A stretch of 64,000 nucleotides of DNA from assembly GCA_002360635.1 (NCBI GenBank), contig DEQW01000003.1:146966-210965 (forward strand), given 5' to 3'. The notes beneath the pieces were generated by a model, which worked only from the letters and a program-made list of their open reading frames with translations, was not told the DNA's origin and made no database searches. The position numbers and the translations under genes were made by a program. Each line of letters starts with the position of its first letter. The stretch's first letter is position 1. Positions 43,320 through 53,233 of this stretch are shown piece after piece. Source of the DNA: Flavobacteriaceae bacterium UBA3356. Its GTDB lineage: Bacteria > Bacteroidota > Bacteroidia > Flavobacteriales > Flavobacteriaceae.

Positions 43320-44645
43320 ATGTTGTTTTCCTTTCTAAAATACCTGCAACCCACGCATTATTTTCAATTGTACCGAAAAGATGGAAGTTCTATTTTTCCC
43401 ATTCCTTCAGAACTACCGGAATCGATTCTAAAGCAATTGCGACCTAATCCTAATTTTGAGAACGAATTAGCCCAATCTTACGATTTGTCTTGGCAAGCGA
43501 TTCAAAAAGGATACATAGGCGATACCCTTACCTATACACGTTTTAAAAAACTCCCCGTAGTAGATGAATATAGGTTTATTAGGTTGTACTTCCATCCGGC
43601 CTGGGTGCTGTATGTGTTATTCCTTCGGCTATGCAGTTTTAAAAACCCCGTTGTTGAAATTTCAGCATGGTATAAAAGTAACGGGACGAAACGGAGTCCC
43701 TATTTAAAAACACCGTTGACGTATCCCAATTGGAATACAACAGCCTATACGAGTCAAGAAAAGGTGAGTGTTATTATTCCCACCCTAAACCGATATCCAT
43801 ATTTAAAAGATGGCTTAAAAGATCTGGAACAGCAAACGCATACTGATTTTGAAGTGATTGTGGTCGATCAATCAGAACCCTTTCAAGAAGCCTTTTACAA
43901 GCAGTTTTCTCTGGATCTTAAGGTGATTAAACAAGAAGAAAAAGCCTTATGGTTGGCACGAAACACAGCGATAGAAAAGGCAAGTAGTGATTTATTACTA
44001 TTGTATGATGATGATAGTAGGGTAGACAGCGATTGGATTGAAAATCACTTGCGATGCCTTAGCTTTTTTAATGCTTCCATCTCGTCGGGGGTTTCCATAT
44101 CCCAATCTGGGGCAAACGTACCGGCAAACTATTCCTTCTTTCGCGTATCGGATCAGTTGGATACGGGAAATGTGCTGCTAAAAAGAGACGTTTTTCAACA
44201 CATAGGATTATTTGATCGACAATTTGAAAAACAGCGCATGGGTGATGGGGAGTTTGGACTCCGGGCTCATCTGGAAGGTTTTTTGAATATTTCAAATCCC
44301 CACGCGAAGCGGTTGCATTTAAAAGTGGGTACTGGCGGGTTGCGACAAATGGGAAGTTGGGACGGCTATCGACCTAAAAAATGGTTGGCCCCAAGACCTA
44401 TACCTTCTGTCTTGTATTTTTTTAGAAAGTATTACGGTGCAAAACGATCAATTTATTCCTTACTTCGTACCGTTCCGCCCTCTATAATGCCGTATCGTTT
44501 TAAGCGAAGTAAAAAATTGATGGTGTTAGGTGTTTTTATCTCAGTAATATTGACACCCTTCATTTTAATTCAGATTTTTAGATCTTGGCGTTTGGCTACT
44601 CAAAAAATAAAAGCAGGATCTAGCATTAAATCATTGTCGTTATGA
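43320..44645 (+). CDS. Glycosyltransferase family 2 with extra N-terminal region
   Basis: A 441-residue protein. The GT-A domain starts late: KVSVIIPTLNRYPYLKDGLK (about 149-168), EVIVVDQSEPFQEAF (about 179-193), LLLYDDDSRVDSDWIENHL (about 222-240) with the DDD metal site, and GDGEFGLRAHLEGFLN (about 307-322). The first 145 residues do not match a family I know. A hydrophobic helix (about 399-420) near the end could anchor it. It overlaps the next gene by 4 bases (ATGA). Confidence 0.82.
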   Translation: MLFSFLKYLQPTHYFQLYRKDGSSIFPIPSELPESILKQLRPNPNFENELAQSYDLSWQAIQKGYIGDTLTYTRFKKLPVVDEYRFIRLYFHPAWVLYVLFLRLCSFKNPVVEISAWYKSNGTKRSPYLKTPLTYPNWNTTAYTSQEKVSVIIPTLNRYPYLKDGLKDLEQQTHTDFEVIVVDQSEPFQEAFYKQFSLDLKVIKQEEKALWLARNTAIEKASSDLLLLYDDDSRVDSDWIENHLRCLSFFNASISSGVSISQSGANVPANYSFFRVSDQLDTGNVLLKRDVFQHIGLFDRQFEKQRMGDGEFGLRAHLEGFLNISNPHAKRLHLKVGTGGLRQMGSWDGYRPKKWLAPRPIPSVLYFFRKYYGAKRSIYSLLRTVPPSIMPYRFKRSKKLMVLGVFISVILTPFILIQIFRSWRLATQKIKAGSSIKSLSL

Positions 44646-45694
44646 AAGTGTTGCAAGTAATAGATACATTGCATGTTGGAGGTTCCGAAAAAATGACGGT
44701 TCTTCTTAGCAATTTATTATATGAAAGAAATGTATGTGTAGAACTATTGTTGTTGGTTGAAGACGGAGTTTTATTAAATGAAATAAATAGTAACATCATT
44801 GTTCATAAATTGAATCGAACCAATCGGTTTGATTTACATAAAATTAAAAAAGTAGCCGCTTTGGTGTCGAAGTTCGACATTGTTCATATTCATTTAAAAC
44901 ATAATTATAGATATATTTCTCTTGCTTGCAGACTTTGTGGAATTACCAAACCGAAACTTATTCTCCATGACCATAGTCACACTCTTAGAATAAAAAGGGG
45001 CACTACTCGAGCAGGTAAAGACTGGTTATTTAAAAACATCTTTAAACCTACTTATTACATTGGAGTACACAGTGACCATCTTCTTTGGGCAAAAGAAAAG
45101 TTAAAAATTAAGCAATCTAATTGTTATTTACTTGAGAATGTAATTCAAAAGATGACAGTGGAAACCTCTAAAGAAACTCCATCTGGTGTTGTTATGGTAG
45201 GTAATATTACACGAATAAAAAACATAGAATTTGCTCTCAAATTGATACAACAAATACATGAAACACTTACCATTTACGGGAATGTTATTGATCATGATTA
45301 TTTTAAAGAATTAAAACTTGAAATTGAGCGTTTAGAGATCTCAAATCAAGTTAATTTTATTCATGAGGTAGCCAATGTACAGCCCTATCTGTCAACATTC
45401 AAGTTTGCACTGCATACTTCCAAAAAAGAAACGGGTCCGCTAGTGCTTATTGAGTATTTAGCCCATCAACTCCCATTTGTTTCTTATGCTACCGGACAAG
45501 TTTATGAAACCTTAAAAAATGAAATTCCTACTTGTTTCTGTACCACCTTTTCAGAAAGGGATTGGTTGCAACGAATAGATACCTTACATTTGGTGAATAG
45601 ACAAAAATTACAAGTTTGTTATAATGAAAACTTTTCTGTTGAGAATTACTTAGAAAAATGTCTGAAAATCTACAACCACATACTTCACTCTTAG
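44642..45694 (+). CDS. Glycosyltransferase family 4 (GT-B)
   Basis: A 350-residue GT-B enzyme: VLQVIDTLHVGGSEKMTVLL (3-22), the GGSE acceptor-side motif; IVHIHLKHNYRYISLACRL (about 80-98); VVMVGNITRIKNIEFALKLI (about 183-202); FALHTSKKETGPLVLIEYLA (about 258-277). The usual EGxxxxxxE is replaced by a KETGPLVLIE form. It overlaps its neighbours on both sides (4 and 37 bases). Confidence 0.84.
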   Translation: MKVLQVIDTLHVGGSEKMTVLLSNLLYERNVCVELLLLVEDGVLLNEINSNIIVHKLNRTNRFDLHKIKKVAALVSKFDIVHIHLKHNYRYISLACRLCGITKPKLILHDHSHTLRIKRGTTRAGKDWLFKNIFKPTYYIGVHSDHLLWAKEKLKIKQSNCYLLENVIQKMTVETSKETPSGVVMVGNITRIKNIEFALKLIQQIHETLTIYGNVIDHDYFKELKLEIERLEISNQVNFIHEVANVQPYLSTFKFALHTSKKETGPLVLIEYLAHQLPFVSYATGQVYETLKNEIPTCFCTTFSERDWLQRIDTLHLVNRQKLQVCYNENFSVENYLEKCLKIYNHILHS

Positions 45695-46827
45695 TAGTCT
45701 CAGATACTGGAATGTATCGAGATGAAGAAAAAGTATTTGCTTTTGAGCCTGTGGTAAGGGAATTAAAAGCCTTATTGTCTTTATTTAAAACTATAACATG
45801 GATTGGTTTTAATAGAGAGGATAAAAGACAGCATGCCGCTTATACAGAAATTCAATCTAAGAAGATACAGGTTATATTGCTTAATAAAGTAGGTGGCACT
45901 TCTCTCAAAAATAAGCTGTCGATTTTGGGAGGTTATCCGACTATGTGTAAGTTGATAGATACTGAAATAAAAAAACATCCTGTTATTCATAGTAGGGCAC
46001 CCTCTAACCCGGCTTATATTGCCATGTGGCTCTCCAAAAAATACCCTAGCAAACGGTTCTGGTTTAAATATGCCGGGAACTGGACTCAATCTGCCCCGTT
46101 TTTCTATACTCTACAGCGCAATAAATTAAAAAGATTGAGCGACAACTGTGTGGTTACCGTAAACGGAAGGTGGAAACACCAACCTAGCAATGTGATTCCC
46201 TTTGACAATCCATGCCTGAACGAAACCGACCGGGAAAGCGGCAAAAAATGCATTGACAGAAAAACACTTCAACAAGGGATCAACTATTGTTTTGTTGGTG
46301 GACTGAACGAAAATAAAGGGATACTTCTATTGCTCGAAGCATTTAATACTTTGAAAATAACCGATTTTAAGGGTTCATTACACATTATAGGCGATGGTCC
46401 TTTGCGGGAAGAGGTACAAGAGAAAGTGGATGCATCACTTTGTAACATCATCTTGCACGGGGCATTGTCCAAAGCTGAGGTTTGTGAACGCTACAAACAG
46501 TGCGATTTTTTAATATTGCCCTCAAAGAGCGAAGGCTTTCCAAAAGTGATTAGTGAAGCGATGAACTTTGGGTGCATCCCCATAGTTTCAAATATTTCTT
46601 GTATTGATCAATACATTCAAGACGGGAAAAACGGGTTTTTGATCGATCCGCTTTCGGTTTCCGAACTGCAACAGTGCCTTGCAAAAACCAAAACGATCAC
46701 TAAAGGAGTTTTTAAGAAAATAATCGAATACAATTACGACCTAGCAGGACGTTTTACCTACAGACATTATAAAAAGAGGATACAGCAAGACATTTTAAAC
46801 CATAAAACCAATAAATCATCGGGGTAA
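45658..46827 (+). CDS. Glycosyltransferase family 4 (GT-B)
   Basis: A 389-residue GT-B enzyme: SLLVVSDTGMYRDEEKVFAF (10-29), IHSRAPSNPAYIAMWLSKKY (about 104-123), YCFVGGLNENKGILLLLEAF (about 210-229) and LPSKSEGFPKVISEAMNFGC (about 284-303), the EGxxxxxxE site. The start at 45658 lies 37 bases inside the previous gene; a later start is not evident because the conserved SDTG block begins near residue 15. Confidence 0.86.
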   Translation: MSENLQPHTSLLVVSDTGMYRDEEKVFAFEPVVRELKALLSLFKTITWIGFNREDKRQHAAYTEIQSKKIQVILLNKVGGTSLKNKLSILGGYPTMCKLIDTEIKKHPVIHSRAPSNPAYIAMWLSKKYPSKRFWFKYAGNWTQSAPFFYTLQRNKLKRLSDNCVVTVNGRWKHQPSNVIPFDNPCLNETDRESGKKCIDRKTLQQGINYCFVGGLNENKGILLLLEAFNTLKITDFKGSLHIIGDGPLREEVQEKVDASLCNIILHGALSKAEVCERYKQCDFLILPSKSEGFPKVISEAMNFGCIPIVSNISCIDQYIQDGKNGFLIDPLSVSELQQCLAKTKTITKGVFKKIIEYNYDLAGRFTYRHYKKRIQQDILNHKTNKSSG

Positions 46828-46871
46828 ACAGACTACATTATATCAATCCATTACGTAACGTTTTACTTCAT

Positions 46872-48155
46872 GTGGCTTTGGGGCTGGTTGCCTATGCGTT
46901 TAAACCACTTATGCTGGGTTATATGTTATTAGTATTGGGGTATTGGACCTTCCGTATTTTAACCAAGGCCAATAAGCACAAAGAGATTTTAATGGCGGCC
47001 GCTTACATCACTGGGGCTGAGGTTTTTTTTAGAATGACGGGGGCGTATATTTTCTATGAAACTGCCAAGTATTCAGTTATTCTATTTTCGCTATTTGGTT
47101 TATTTTTTTACGGCTTTCGCTATAATGGCATAACCTACATAATCTATATTTTGATATTGTTTCCCGGTGTTCTGGTCTCTATGGAGAACATAGGGTACGA
47201 TGTTAACTTTAGAAAATCAGTGCTCTTTAACATGAGCGGACCCTTAACGTTGGGGGCCATAAGCCTTTATTGTATTGGTCGAAGCCTAAAATTCAAAGAT
47301 TTTCTGGAGGTGCTGGATATGTTGGTGCTGCCTTTGATTACTATTACGATATATGTGTTTATTTATGCTCCTGATTTAAGGGAGGTGGTTACGGGTACGG
47401 CTAGCAATGCGGCTTTGTCTGGTGGCTATGGCCCCAATCAAGTCGCTACGGTTTTGGGGTTGGGGGCCTTTATACTTTACAGCCGGTTTTTTATTCCGTA
47501 TAAAAATAAGATAGTACATCTGGTTATGATGTTTTTTATGGTCTTGATGGCCTACCGGGCGTTGGTCACCTTTTCAAGGGGCGGTGTAATAGTGGCAGGT
47601 ATTATGATGGTATTTTTTTCAATTGTATTGTATTTTAGTACAGGTGTAAAGACCAAGGTCAAAATAAGTTTTAAGTTATTTACAATTGTTTTTATAGGGA
47701 TTGCAGTGTGGTCTTTGGCATTATTGCAAACCAGTGGTATGATAGGTAACAGGTATGAAAATAAAGATGCCCTGGGAAGGGAAAAAGAAGATGTAACCAC
47801 AGGAAGGGCTGAATTGTTTAGAACCGAGTTTGAAACTTTTGAAGAGAACGCTTTTTTTGGCATTGGGGTGGGCAACGTCAAGTTTGAATTTGAAAATGAA
47901 CTGGGCAAAGCAGTTGCCTCTCACAATGAAGTTTCCCGAATGCTTTCAGAACACGGTTTCTTTGGCATAATTGCCCTACTGATTTTGCTTTTCGCCCCTT
48001 TGCTTTCAAAACTAGCGGGGAGTAGTAATATCTATTTTTATCCATTTATGATTTTCTGGTTTTTGACTATATCGCACAGTTCCATGCGCATTGCGGCCCC
48101 TGCATTTATATATGGATTGGCTTTATTAAACATTACCTATGAAAAGAAAACATAA
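46872..48155 (+). CDS. Wzy/WaaL-type O-antigen polymerase or ligase
   Basis: A 427-residue membrane protein with about eleven helices and a large periplasmic loop. NRYENKDALGREKEDVTTGR (about 295-314) followed by RAELFRTEFETFEENAFFGIGVGNVKFEF and SHNEVSRMLSEHGFFG (about 350-365) is the Wzy_C/O-antigen ligase pattern. It polymerises repeat units or ligates the polymer to lipid A core. The only usual start codon is GTG 46872, yet the frame is open upstream to 46815 and reads NRLHYINPLRNVLLH, which looks like a natural N-terminus, so a rare start codon upstream is possible. Confidence 0.85.
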   Translation: MALGLVAYAFKPLMLGYMLLVLGYWTFRILTKANKHKEILMAAAYITGAEVFFRMTGAYIFYETAKYSVILFSLFGLFFYGFRYNGITYIIYILILFPGVLVSMENIGYDVNFRKSVLFNMSGPLTLGAISLYCIGRSLKFKDFLEVLDMLVLPLITITIYVFIYAPDLREVVTGTASNAALSGGYGPNQVATVLGLGAFILYSRFFIPYKNKIVHLVMMFFMVLMAYRALVTFSRGGVIVAGIMMVFFSIVLYFSTGVKTKVKISFKLFTIVFIGIAVWSLALLQTSGMIGNRYENKDALGREKEDVTTGRAELFRTEFETFEENAFFGIGVGNVKFEFENELGKAVASHNEVSRMLSEHGFFGIIALLILLFAPLLSKLAGSSNIYFYPFMIFWFLTISHSSMRIAAPAFIYGLALLNITYEKKT

Positions 48156-49164
48156 CATTCTTTACATAGGAAATAAGTTATCAAAAAAGGGAGCCACCGT
48201 AACCTCTATTGAAACATTAGGGGCTTTTCTACAAAGGGAGGGGTATCAAGTGATAACTGTTTCTTCAAAAAAGAATAAAGTGCTTCGGTTGTTAGACATG
48301 ATGTGGAATACACTCTGTTATTCTAAAAGAACCTCTATCGTTTTAATTGACACATATAGCACAACAAATTTTTTATATGCTGTCATTATAGGCTCTATTT
48401 GCAGAACTCTTGGCTTACCATATATACCTATATTAAGGGGAGGCAATCTCCCTTCCCGTTTACAAAAAAGTAGCAAACAAAGCAACAAATTATTTGGTAA
48501 TGCCATGACCAATGTAGCACCTTCTCATTATTTATTAGAAGCTTTTAAAAAAGAAGGTTATACCAATCTAACCTATATTCCTAACACTATCGAAATTGAG
48601 AAGTATTCTTTTTTATTTCGAAAGAATATCAAACCCAAACTGCTTTGGGTTCGCTCTTTTTCAGAAATATATAACCCGATGCTTGCGCTATATGTTGTGG
48701 AGGGTTTATTGAAAAATGGACATACCAACACCGAACTCTGTATGGTTGGCCCAGATAAAGATGGATCAATGGAGACCTGTAAAGCATATGCAAAACAAAA
48801 AAACTTACCCGTTACATTTACAGGGGGACTTGCTAAAAAAGAATGGTTACAACTATCAAAAGACTATGATATTTTTATTAATACGACACATGTAGATAAC
48901 ACACCGGTAAGTGTCATAGAGGCTATGGCGCTTGGATTACCCGTTATCTCAACACATGTAGGGGGAATACCGTATTTATTGACACACGATGAAACAGGGG
49001 TGCTTGTACCTCCTAATTCAGTAGCTAATTTTGTTACAGCCATTGAGCGGATACTTCAAAATCCTGAAGAAACGACTGCCATAGCAATCAAAGCAAGAAA
49101 GACGGTAGAAAAATTTGATTGGGAAGAAGTAAAAAAACAATGGATTACGGTTCTACAGAAGTAA
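48139..49164 (+). CDS. Glycosyltransferase family 4 (GT-B)
   Basis: A 341-residue GT-B enzyme: ILYIGNKLSKKGATVTSIET (6-25), IPILRGGNLPSRLQKSSKQS (about 92-111), LLWVRSFSEIYNPMLALYVV (about 172-191) and VDNTPVSVIEAMALGLPVIS (about 253-272), where the usual EG is replaced by DN. It overlaps the Wzy-like gene by 17 bases. Confidence 0.86.
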   Translation: MKRKHNILYIGNKLSKKGATVTSIETLGAFLQREGYQVITVSSKKNKVLRLLDMMWNTLCYSKRTSIVLIDTYSTTNFLYAVIIGSICRTLGLPYIPILRGGNLPSRLQKSSKQSNKLFGNAMTNVAPSHYLLEAFKKEGYTNLTYIPNTIEIEKYSFLFRKNIKPKLLWVRSFSEIYNPMLALYVVEGLLKNGHTNTELCMVGPDKDGSMETCKAYAKQKNLPVTFTGGLAKKEWLQLSKDYDIFINTTHVDNTPVSVIEAMALGLPVISTHVGGIPYLLTHDETGVLVPPNSVANFVTAIERILQNPEETTAIAIKARKTVEKFDWEEVKKQWITVLQK

Positions 49165-49233
49165 AGATTTTTAAATTTATACCCTGTAGTTACCAATTAC
49201 AGTTTCAAAAAGTTTAATTTTCCAAAAAGAAGT

Positions 49234-50178
49234 ATGGGGCTTAATAAACAACAAATAGGTATTGTAATACCGTATTATAATGCCAAAAAGCATATTGAAA
49301 CTGTGGTCCGGAAGGCATTGGAGTATAGTGATACTATTGTGATAGTAGATGATAAAAGCCCAGAAGCACTTCCAGAAAGCCTGCAGCAGTTAAAAGATGC
49401 AGTTACTATATTACACGAGAAAGAAAATCTAGGAGTGGGAGGAGCTACTAAAAAAGGCTTTTTACACTTGCAATCCCTTCCCGATATTAAAGTGATCATT
49501 AAATTGGATGCGGATGATCAAATGGATACAGCATACATTCCGCAATTGGTTGCGCCTATAGGGAATGGAGATTCTGATTTTGTGAAAGGAAATCGGTTTC
49601 GGGATTTTAGGGCGCTTAAAAATATGCCTTGGCCAAGGCGTTTCGGAAACCTTTTTCTTTCTTTTTTAAGTAAAGTGGCAACAGGCTATTGGAATTGTTT
49701 TGATTTTAATAATGGATTCTTTGCCATTTCAACAAACAGTTTAAAATTGATTGACTCTAATAAAATAGCTAACAACTACTTTTTTGAAACCTCCTTAATT
49801 GCTGAGCTATACTATCAAAAAGCTAGCATTAAAGAAATTGCGATGCCAGCAATATATGGGGAAGAAACTTCTAATATGAAAGTCTTTCAAATGCCCTTTT
49901 TGTTTAGTATTAATTTATTCAAAAAATTTATAAGCCGAATATGGAGGTCCTACTTTGTATATGATTTTAATATAGGAACTTTGTATATTGTATTTGGACA
50001 TGTATTATTCTTTGGGGGGATAATTTATGGAGGGATTAATTGGTACCACTATGCTAGTAAGGATATTTTAACACCCGTCGGGACGATCATGATAAGTGCT
50101 TTGTTGATTATTTTAGGTTTTCAATTGCTGTTACAGGCCATACAATTTGATATTTTAAACACTCCAAAAGAAAAATAA
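49234..50178 (+). CDS. Membrane-anchored glycosyltransferase family 2 (DPM1-like)
   Basis: A 314-residue enzyme: IGIVIPYYNAKKHIETVVRK (8-27), IVIVDDKSPEALPESL (about 33-48), NLGVGGATKKGFLHLQS (about 66-82), IIKLDADDQMDT (about 88-99) with the DxD site, then two C-terminal membrane helices (about 251-274 and 284-306). Layout is like dolichyl-phosphate-mannose synthase or undecaprenyl-phosphate glycosyltransferases, so it may load a sugar on a lipid carrier instead of the growing chain. Confidence 0.86.
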   Translation: MGLNKQQIGIVIPYYNAKKHIETVVRKALEYSDTIVIVDDKSPEALPESLQQLKDAVTILHEKENLGVGGATKKGFLHLQSLPDIKVIIKLDADDQMDTAYIPQLVAPIGNGDSDFVKGNRFRDFRALKNMPWPRRFGNLFLSFLSKVATGYWNCFDFNNGFFAISTNSLKLIDSNKIANNYFFETSLIAELYYQKASIKEIAMPAIYGEETSNMKVFQMPFLFSINLFKKFISRIWRSYFVYDFNIGTLYIVFGHVLFFGGIIYGGINWYHYASKDILTPVGTIMISALLIILGFQLLLQAIQFDILNTPKEK

Positions 50179-50243
50179 AGGAAGGTTTAAGGCTGAACAA
50201 GTAAAACAAAAATGGAAAACGCTCTTAAATTCCTAATTTTTCC

Positions 50244-50251
50244 TACTTTTA
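50244..50251 (+). promoter_or_regulatory. Possible -7 box before the initiating transferase gene
   Basis: TACTTTTA matches TAnnTTTG in 7 of 8 positions, 19 bases before the ATG at 50271, in a 92-base gap that breaks the otherwise tight operon. Confidence 0.35.
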
Positions 50252-50270
50252 CGACCATAATCCCCAATCA

Positions 50271-51656
50271 ATGACCCAAAAAGGAGGTATTCATTTTGAA
50301 ATTTCCGAACGGAAAATTCTATTACGTATTTTCGATATAGTAAGTGTCCTGGCACTTTTATATGCTATAGGGGAGGTGTTTGACTTTGATTACTTTAAAA
50401 TAAACGCTCAGCATTGGGTATGGTCCATCGTATTGGCTGTCTATCTCACCGTTTTTGCTACTATTTTTGAACTGTATGATTTACAAAAGGCCAGTAAACT
50501 CGATATAGTTGTACAAAATATCATCCTTACTGCTTCTGTAACGGTTTTATTTTATTTGTTAACACCATTTTATACTCCAACACTGCCTGAAAACCGATTG
50601 CAGATCGTTTATTTTTTCTTGGCTATTAATGTTGCATTATTCCTATGGCGCTATGCCTATATCACGTTTATATCTGCTCCTAGATTCTTTAAACATATTA
50701 TGCTTATTGGTAATTCAGAGGAAATTGAATCGGTCGTAACATCGTTGGAAAAATCAGACCCTAACTATCGGGTAATTGGTTATGTTAATACAGGAAACAA
50801 ACCCTATCAAACTCAAAAGTTAATTGAGTTTGACAATGAATCACTTTCCGAAACCATAAAAAAACATGCTATTTCTGAAATAGTAGTCGCGCTATCAAAG
50901 TCTGAAGAAATGACTATACCTTTAAACAACCAACTTATTCGATTGTTGGAAAAAGGAATGCCCATTAAGGAATATACGCACGTGTACGAAGATTTAAACC
51001 GTAAAGTACCCGTACAGTTTATTGCCGACGATTTTTATCGTTATTTTCCCTTTAGCCGAAGCAACCAAAACAAATTATACTTGTTTTTTCATAGATTGAT
51101 GGATCTTATTATTTCAGTTATCGGATTGTTATTTGGAGTCTTGATTTTTCCTTTTATAGTTATAGGAAATGTTTTGGCAAATAAAGGCCCGCTTTTTTAC
51201 AAACAAGAACGTGTGGGAAAAAATGGAGAACATTTCAAAATAGTTAAATTGCGAAGTATGGTAACCGATGCTGAAAAAGATGGTGCCCAGTATGCCAAGA
51301 AAAAAGATACACGCGTTACGTACTTTGGAAATTTTTTAAGACGAACCCGTATTGACGAAATTCCACAATTTATAAATGTTATTAAAGGCGAAATGAGCGT
51401 GATTGGTCCTCGACCGGAACGCCCCATATTTGTTGAAAGTTTATCAGAGCAAATTCCTTTTTACGAAATAAGACACTTAGTAAAGCCAGGTGTTACCGGT
51501 TGGGCACAAGTAAACGCCAAGTATGGTATGACGCAAGAGGACGCAATGGAAAAATTACAATACGACCTTTACTATATAAAACGGCGTAGTTTTTTCTTAG
51601 ACACCAAGATCATTTTAAAAACCCTTAGTACAATTATTTTCTTCAGGGGACAATGA
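50271..51656 (+). CDS. Undecaprenyl-phosphate glucose/galactose phosphotransferase (WcaJ/WbaP-like)
   Basis: A 461-residue polyisoprenyl-phosphate hexose-1-phosphate transferase that starts chain synthesis. Seen: N-terminal membrane helices (about 14-135), a CoA-binding-like domain (FFKHIMLIGNSEEIESVV, about 139-156), a re-entrant helix (LMDLIISVIGLLFGVLIFPF, about 277-296) and the catalytic part: GPLFYKQERVGKNGEHFKIV (about 305-324), KLRSM, RRTRIDEIPQFINVIKGEMS (about 358-377), VIGPRPE. Its place as the last gene of the locus, with its own promoter-like box, is unusual but seen in some Bacteroidota. Repeats follow directly. Confidence 0.93.
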   Translation: MTQKGGIHFEISERKILLRIFDIVSVLALLYAIGEVFDFDYFKINAQHWVWSIVLAVYLTVFATIFELYDLQKASKLDIVVQNIILTASVTVLFYLLTPFYTPTLPENRLQIVYFFLAINVALFLWRYAYITFISAPRFFKHIMLIGNSEEIESVVTSLEKSDPNYRVIGYVNTGNKPYQTQKLIEFDNESLSETIKKHAISEIVVALSKSEEMTIPLNNQLIRLLEKGMPIKEYTHVYEDLNRKVPVQFIADDFYRYFPFSRSNQNKLYLFFHRLMDLIISVIGLLFGVLIFPFIVIGNVLANKGPLFYKQERVGKNGEHFKIVKLRSMVTDAEKDGAQYAKKKDTRVTYFGNFLRRTRIDEIPQFINVIKGEMSVIGPRPERPIFVESLSEQIPFYEIRHLVKPGVTGWAQVNAKYGMTQEDAMEKLQYDLYYIKRRSFFLDTKIILKTLSTIIFFRGQ

Positions 51657-51660
51657 TTCT

Positions 51661-52071
51661 GTTTTCAGTACGCAAGTAGGCAAGTAGGCTTTAGGCAGTA
51701 GGCAATAGGCAATAGGCTTTAGATGGTTTGTACTGATTAATTTTGGTTTCGATACAAATTCGTAATCCTTGCGAGGCTTCCAAATTCACTCAACCGCCGT
51801 TACGTAGTTGGGAGTAGTTACTTAGATGGTTGCTGAGTGCTTTTCGTTGTTTACCGTACTAAAATGATAAACGAAATAATATAAAACGAAAAGTGTATCG
51901 AAGCTACCGTGTTGAGTATTGGTTTCGATACTAATTCATAATCCTTGCGAGGCTTTCGAATTCACTCAATCACCGTGAGTAGATACTCAGCTAAATTGAC
52001 AAAATAAGGTTGCTGGTTTCCCGCAACGCGAGATGCGGTGCACTGAGCGAAGCCGAAGTGTATCGGCACCC
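51661..52071. repeat. Heptamers and four diverged family-1 elements
   Basis: Heptamers AAGTAGGC-type, AATAGGC and TTTAGGC (51668-51722) are followed by elements with altered ends: 51745-51799 (GGTTTCGATAC ... CACTCAACCGCCG), 51829-51909 (CTTTTCGTT / AACGAAAAG at 51840-51848 and 51885-51893, inner GTTTA / TAAAC), 51921-51975 (GGTTTCGATAC ... CACTCAATCACCG) and 52009-52071 (CCGCA...TGCGG hairpin, CACTGAGCGAAGCCGAAG). The gap 51657-52075 contains no gene and separates the polysaccharide locus from leftward genes. Confidence 0.8.
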
Positions 52072-52075
52072 AGCT

Positions 52076-53233
52076 TTAATTTTCCCTCTTCAAATACACA
52101 ATAAGGAAGATATACCGAATAGCCAATGCAATTAATAATGGAATCAACGCTATTGCAAAAACTTGCACTCCTGTTATCCAATGGATGGTCATTAACACAA
52201 ACAACAATACCAAAAAGAACACATACCTACCCAACCATTTTTTCGGAAATCGGTTAGCAATAAGTCCAGTAAAAAGAAGACTTAATGGAAATGCCCATAA
52301 CAAATTGTAATTATTGGCGGTTGCAGTATGGTCGGTTGCTACCCATAACAACAATAGGATAGTTCCAATAAGCCCTGTTGTAAAAAAGATAATAGCGTCC
52401 AATAAACGGTTTCGGGTTGTATTTTTACGGTCTTTATAGGTGACAAACACAATCAATAGCCCAAGCAATCCAAAAACAAACAACGGACTGGTGAAAAAGA
52501 ATGGGGTATCTTCTTTTGGTTTATTTTGGAATAGGGTAGTGGCATTTTGTACTAGTTTTTCTTCACTACCATTTTTTGTGAGTACGGCAGTTTCGGCAGC
52601 TTTAAAAATATAGTCTGGCAGAAATTGGTAGTCCCAAGCAGAAGCTTTTTTGTCAATTACGGCACCTAATGCCACATCAATACCTAAACTTCCCCACGTG
52701 TTCCAATGTAAGTTTTTCTGAATCAATTCGCGGAAGGTATAGTCTTCTTCTACAAAATCATCATTGTATTGAAGTTTATCGCCCAACACTTCTTTCAACA
52801 CATCGCGGATTTTAGTTGCACAGTTGTCATAAAAGAAGTCGTACTTGTACTTTCGGTTTTCGGGTTTGGCGTTATTCTGAAGGAAATTAAAAACAGCTTG
52901 TTTTTCAGAATAGGTTAAATTCAATGTTTGCTGTTTTATCCATCTGTTTTGTGCAACATAGCTGTCATAAAATGGTTGATAGTAGCTTACACCTAATTGG
53001 TATAACAACTTGCCCCTTGCAAATTTTGTGTAAAAATTAGGGGTGTTAAAATCATAAACCCCATAATTAAAAACAATATCGAGATTCTTGCTTTTATCGT
53101 GTACACGGAAAGCACTATGTCCAAATTTGTCATACAATTGATCACCAGGGCCAATGGTTAAAACACTTACTTCGGCATTTTCTGACAGCGACGTGTATTG
53201 TGCTTTTACTGAAGTATTCAGAAAAAAGAACAC
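52076..53233 (-). CDS. DUF4105 / Lnb-like membrane protein
   Basis: At least 385 residues. Periplasmic DUF4105 domain with IGPGDQLYDKFGHSAFRV (27-44) carrying His39, and YDFFYDNCATKIRD (131-144) carrying Cys138, then about five C-terminal membrane helices (about 247-380). In Bacteroides, Lnb with this N-terminal domain N-acylates lipoproteins; the same role here is inferred. The usual start, GTG 53233, gives only a stump of a signal peptide (FFFLNTSVKAQ). The frame is open up to 53299 and encodes LNAKLFFSKPLYFFTIVVFF just before it, so the true start is probably a CTG (53284) or ATT (53287). Confidence 0.82.
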   Translation of the reverse strand: MFFFLNTSVKAQYTSLSENAEVSVLTIGPGDQLYDKFGHSAFRVHDKSKNLDIVFNYGVYDFNTPNFYTKFARGKLLYQLGVSYYQPFYDSYVAQNRWIKQQTLNLTYSEKQAVFNFLQNNAKPENRKYKYDFFYDNCATKIRDVLKEVLGDKLQYNDDFVEEDYTFRELIQKNLHWNTWGSLGIDVALGAVIDKKASAWDYQFLPDYIFKAAETAVLTKNGSEEKLVQNATTLFQNKPKEDTPFFFTSPLFVFGLLGLLIVFVTYKDRKNTTRNRLLDAIIFFTTGLIGTILLLLWVATDHTATANNYNLLWAFPLSLLFTGLIANRFPKKWLGRYVFFLVLLFVLMTIHWITGVQVFAIALIPLLIALAIRYIFLIVYLKREN

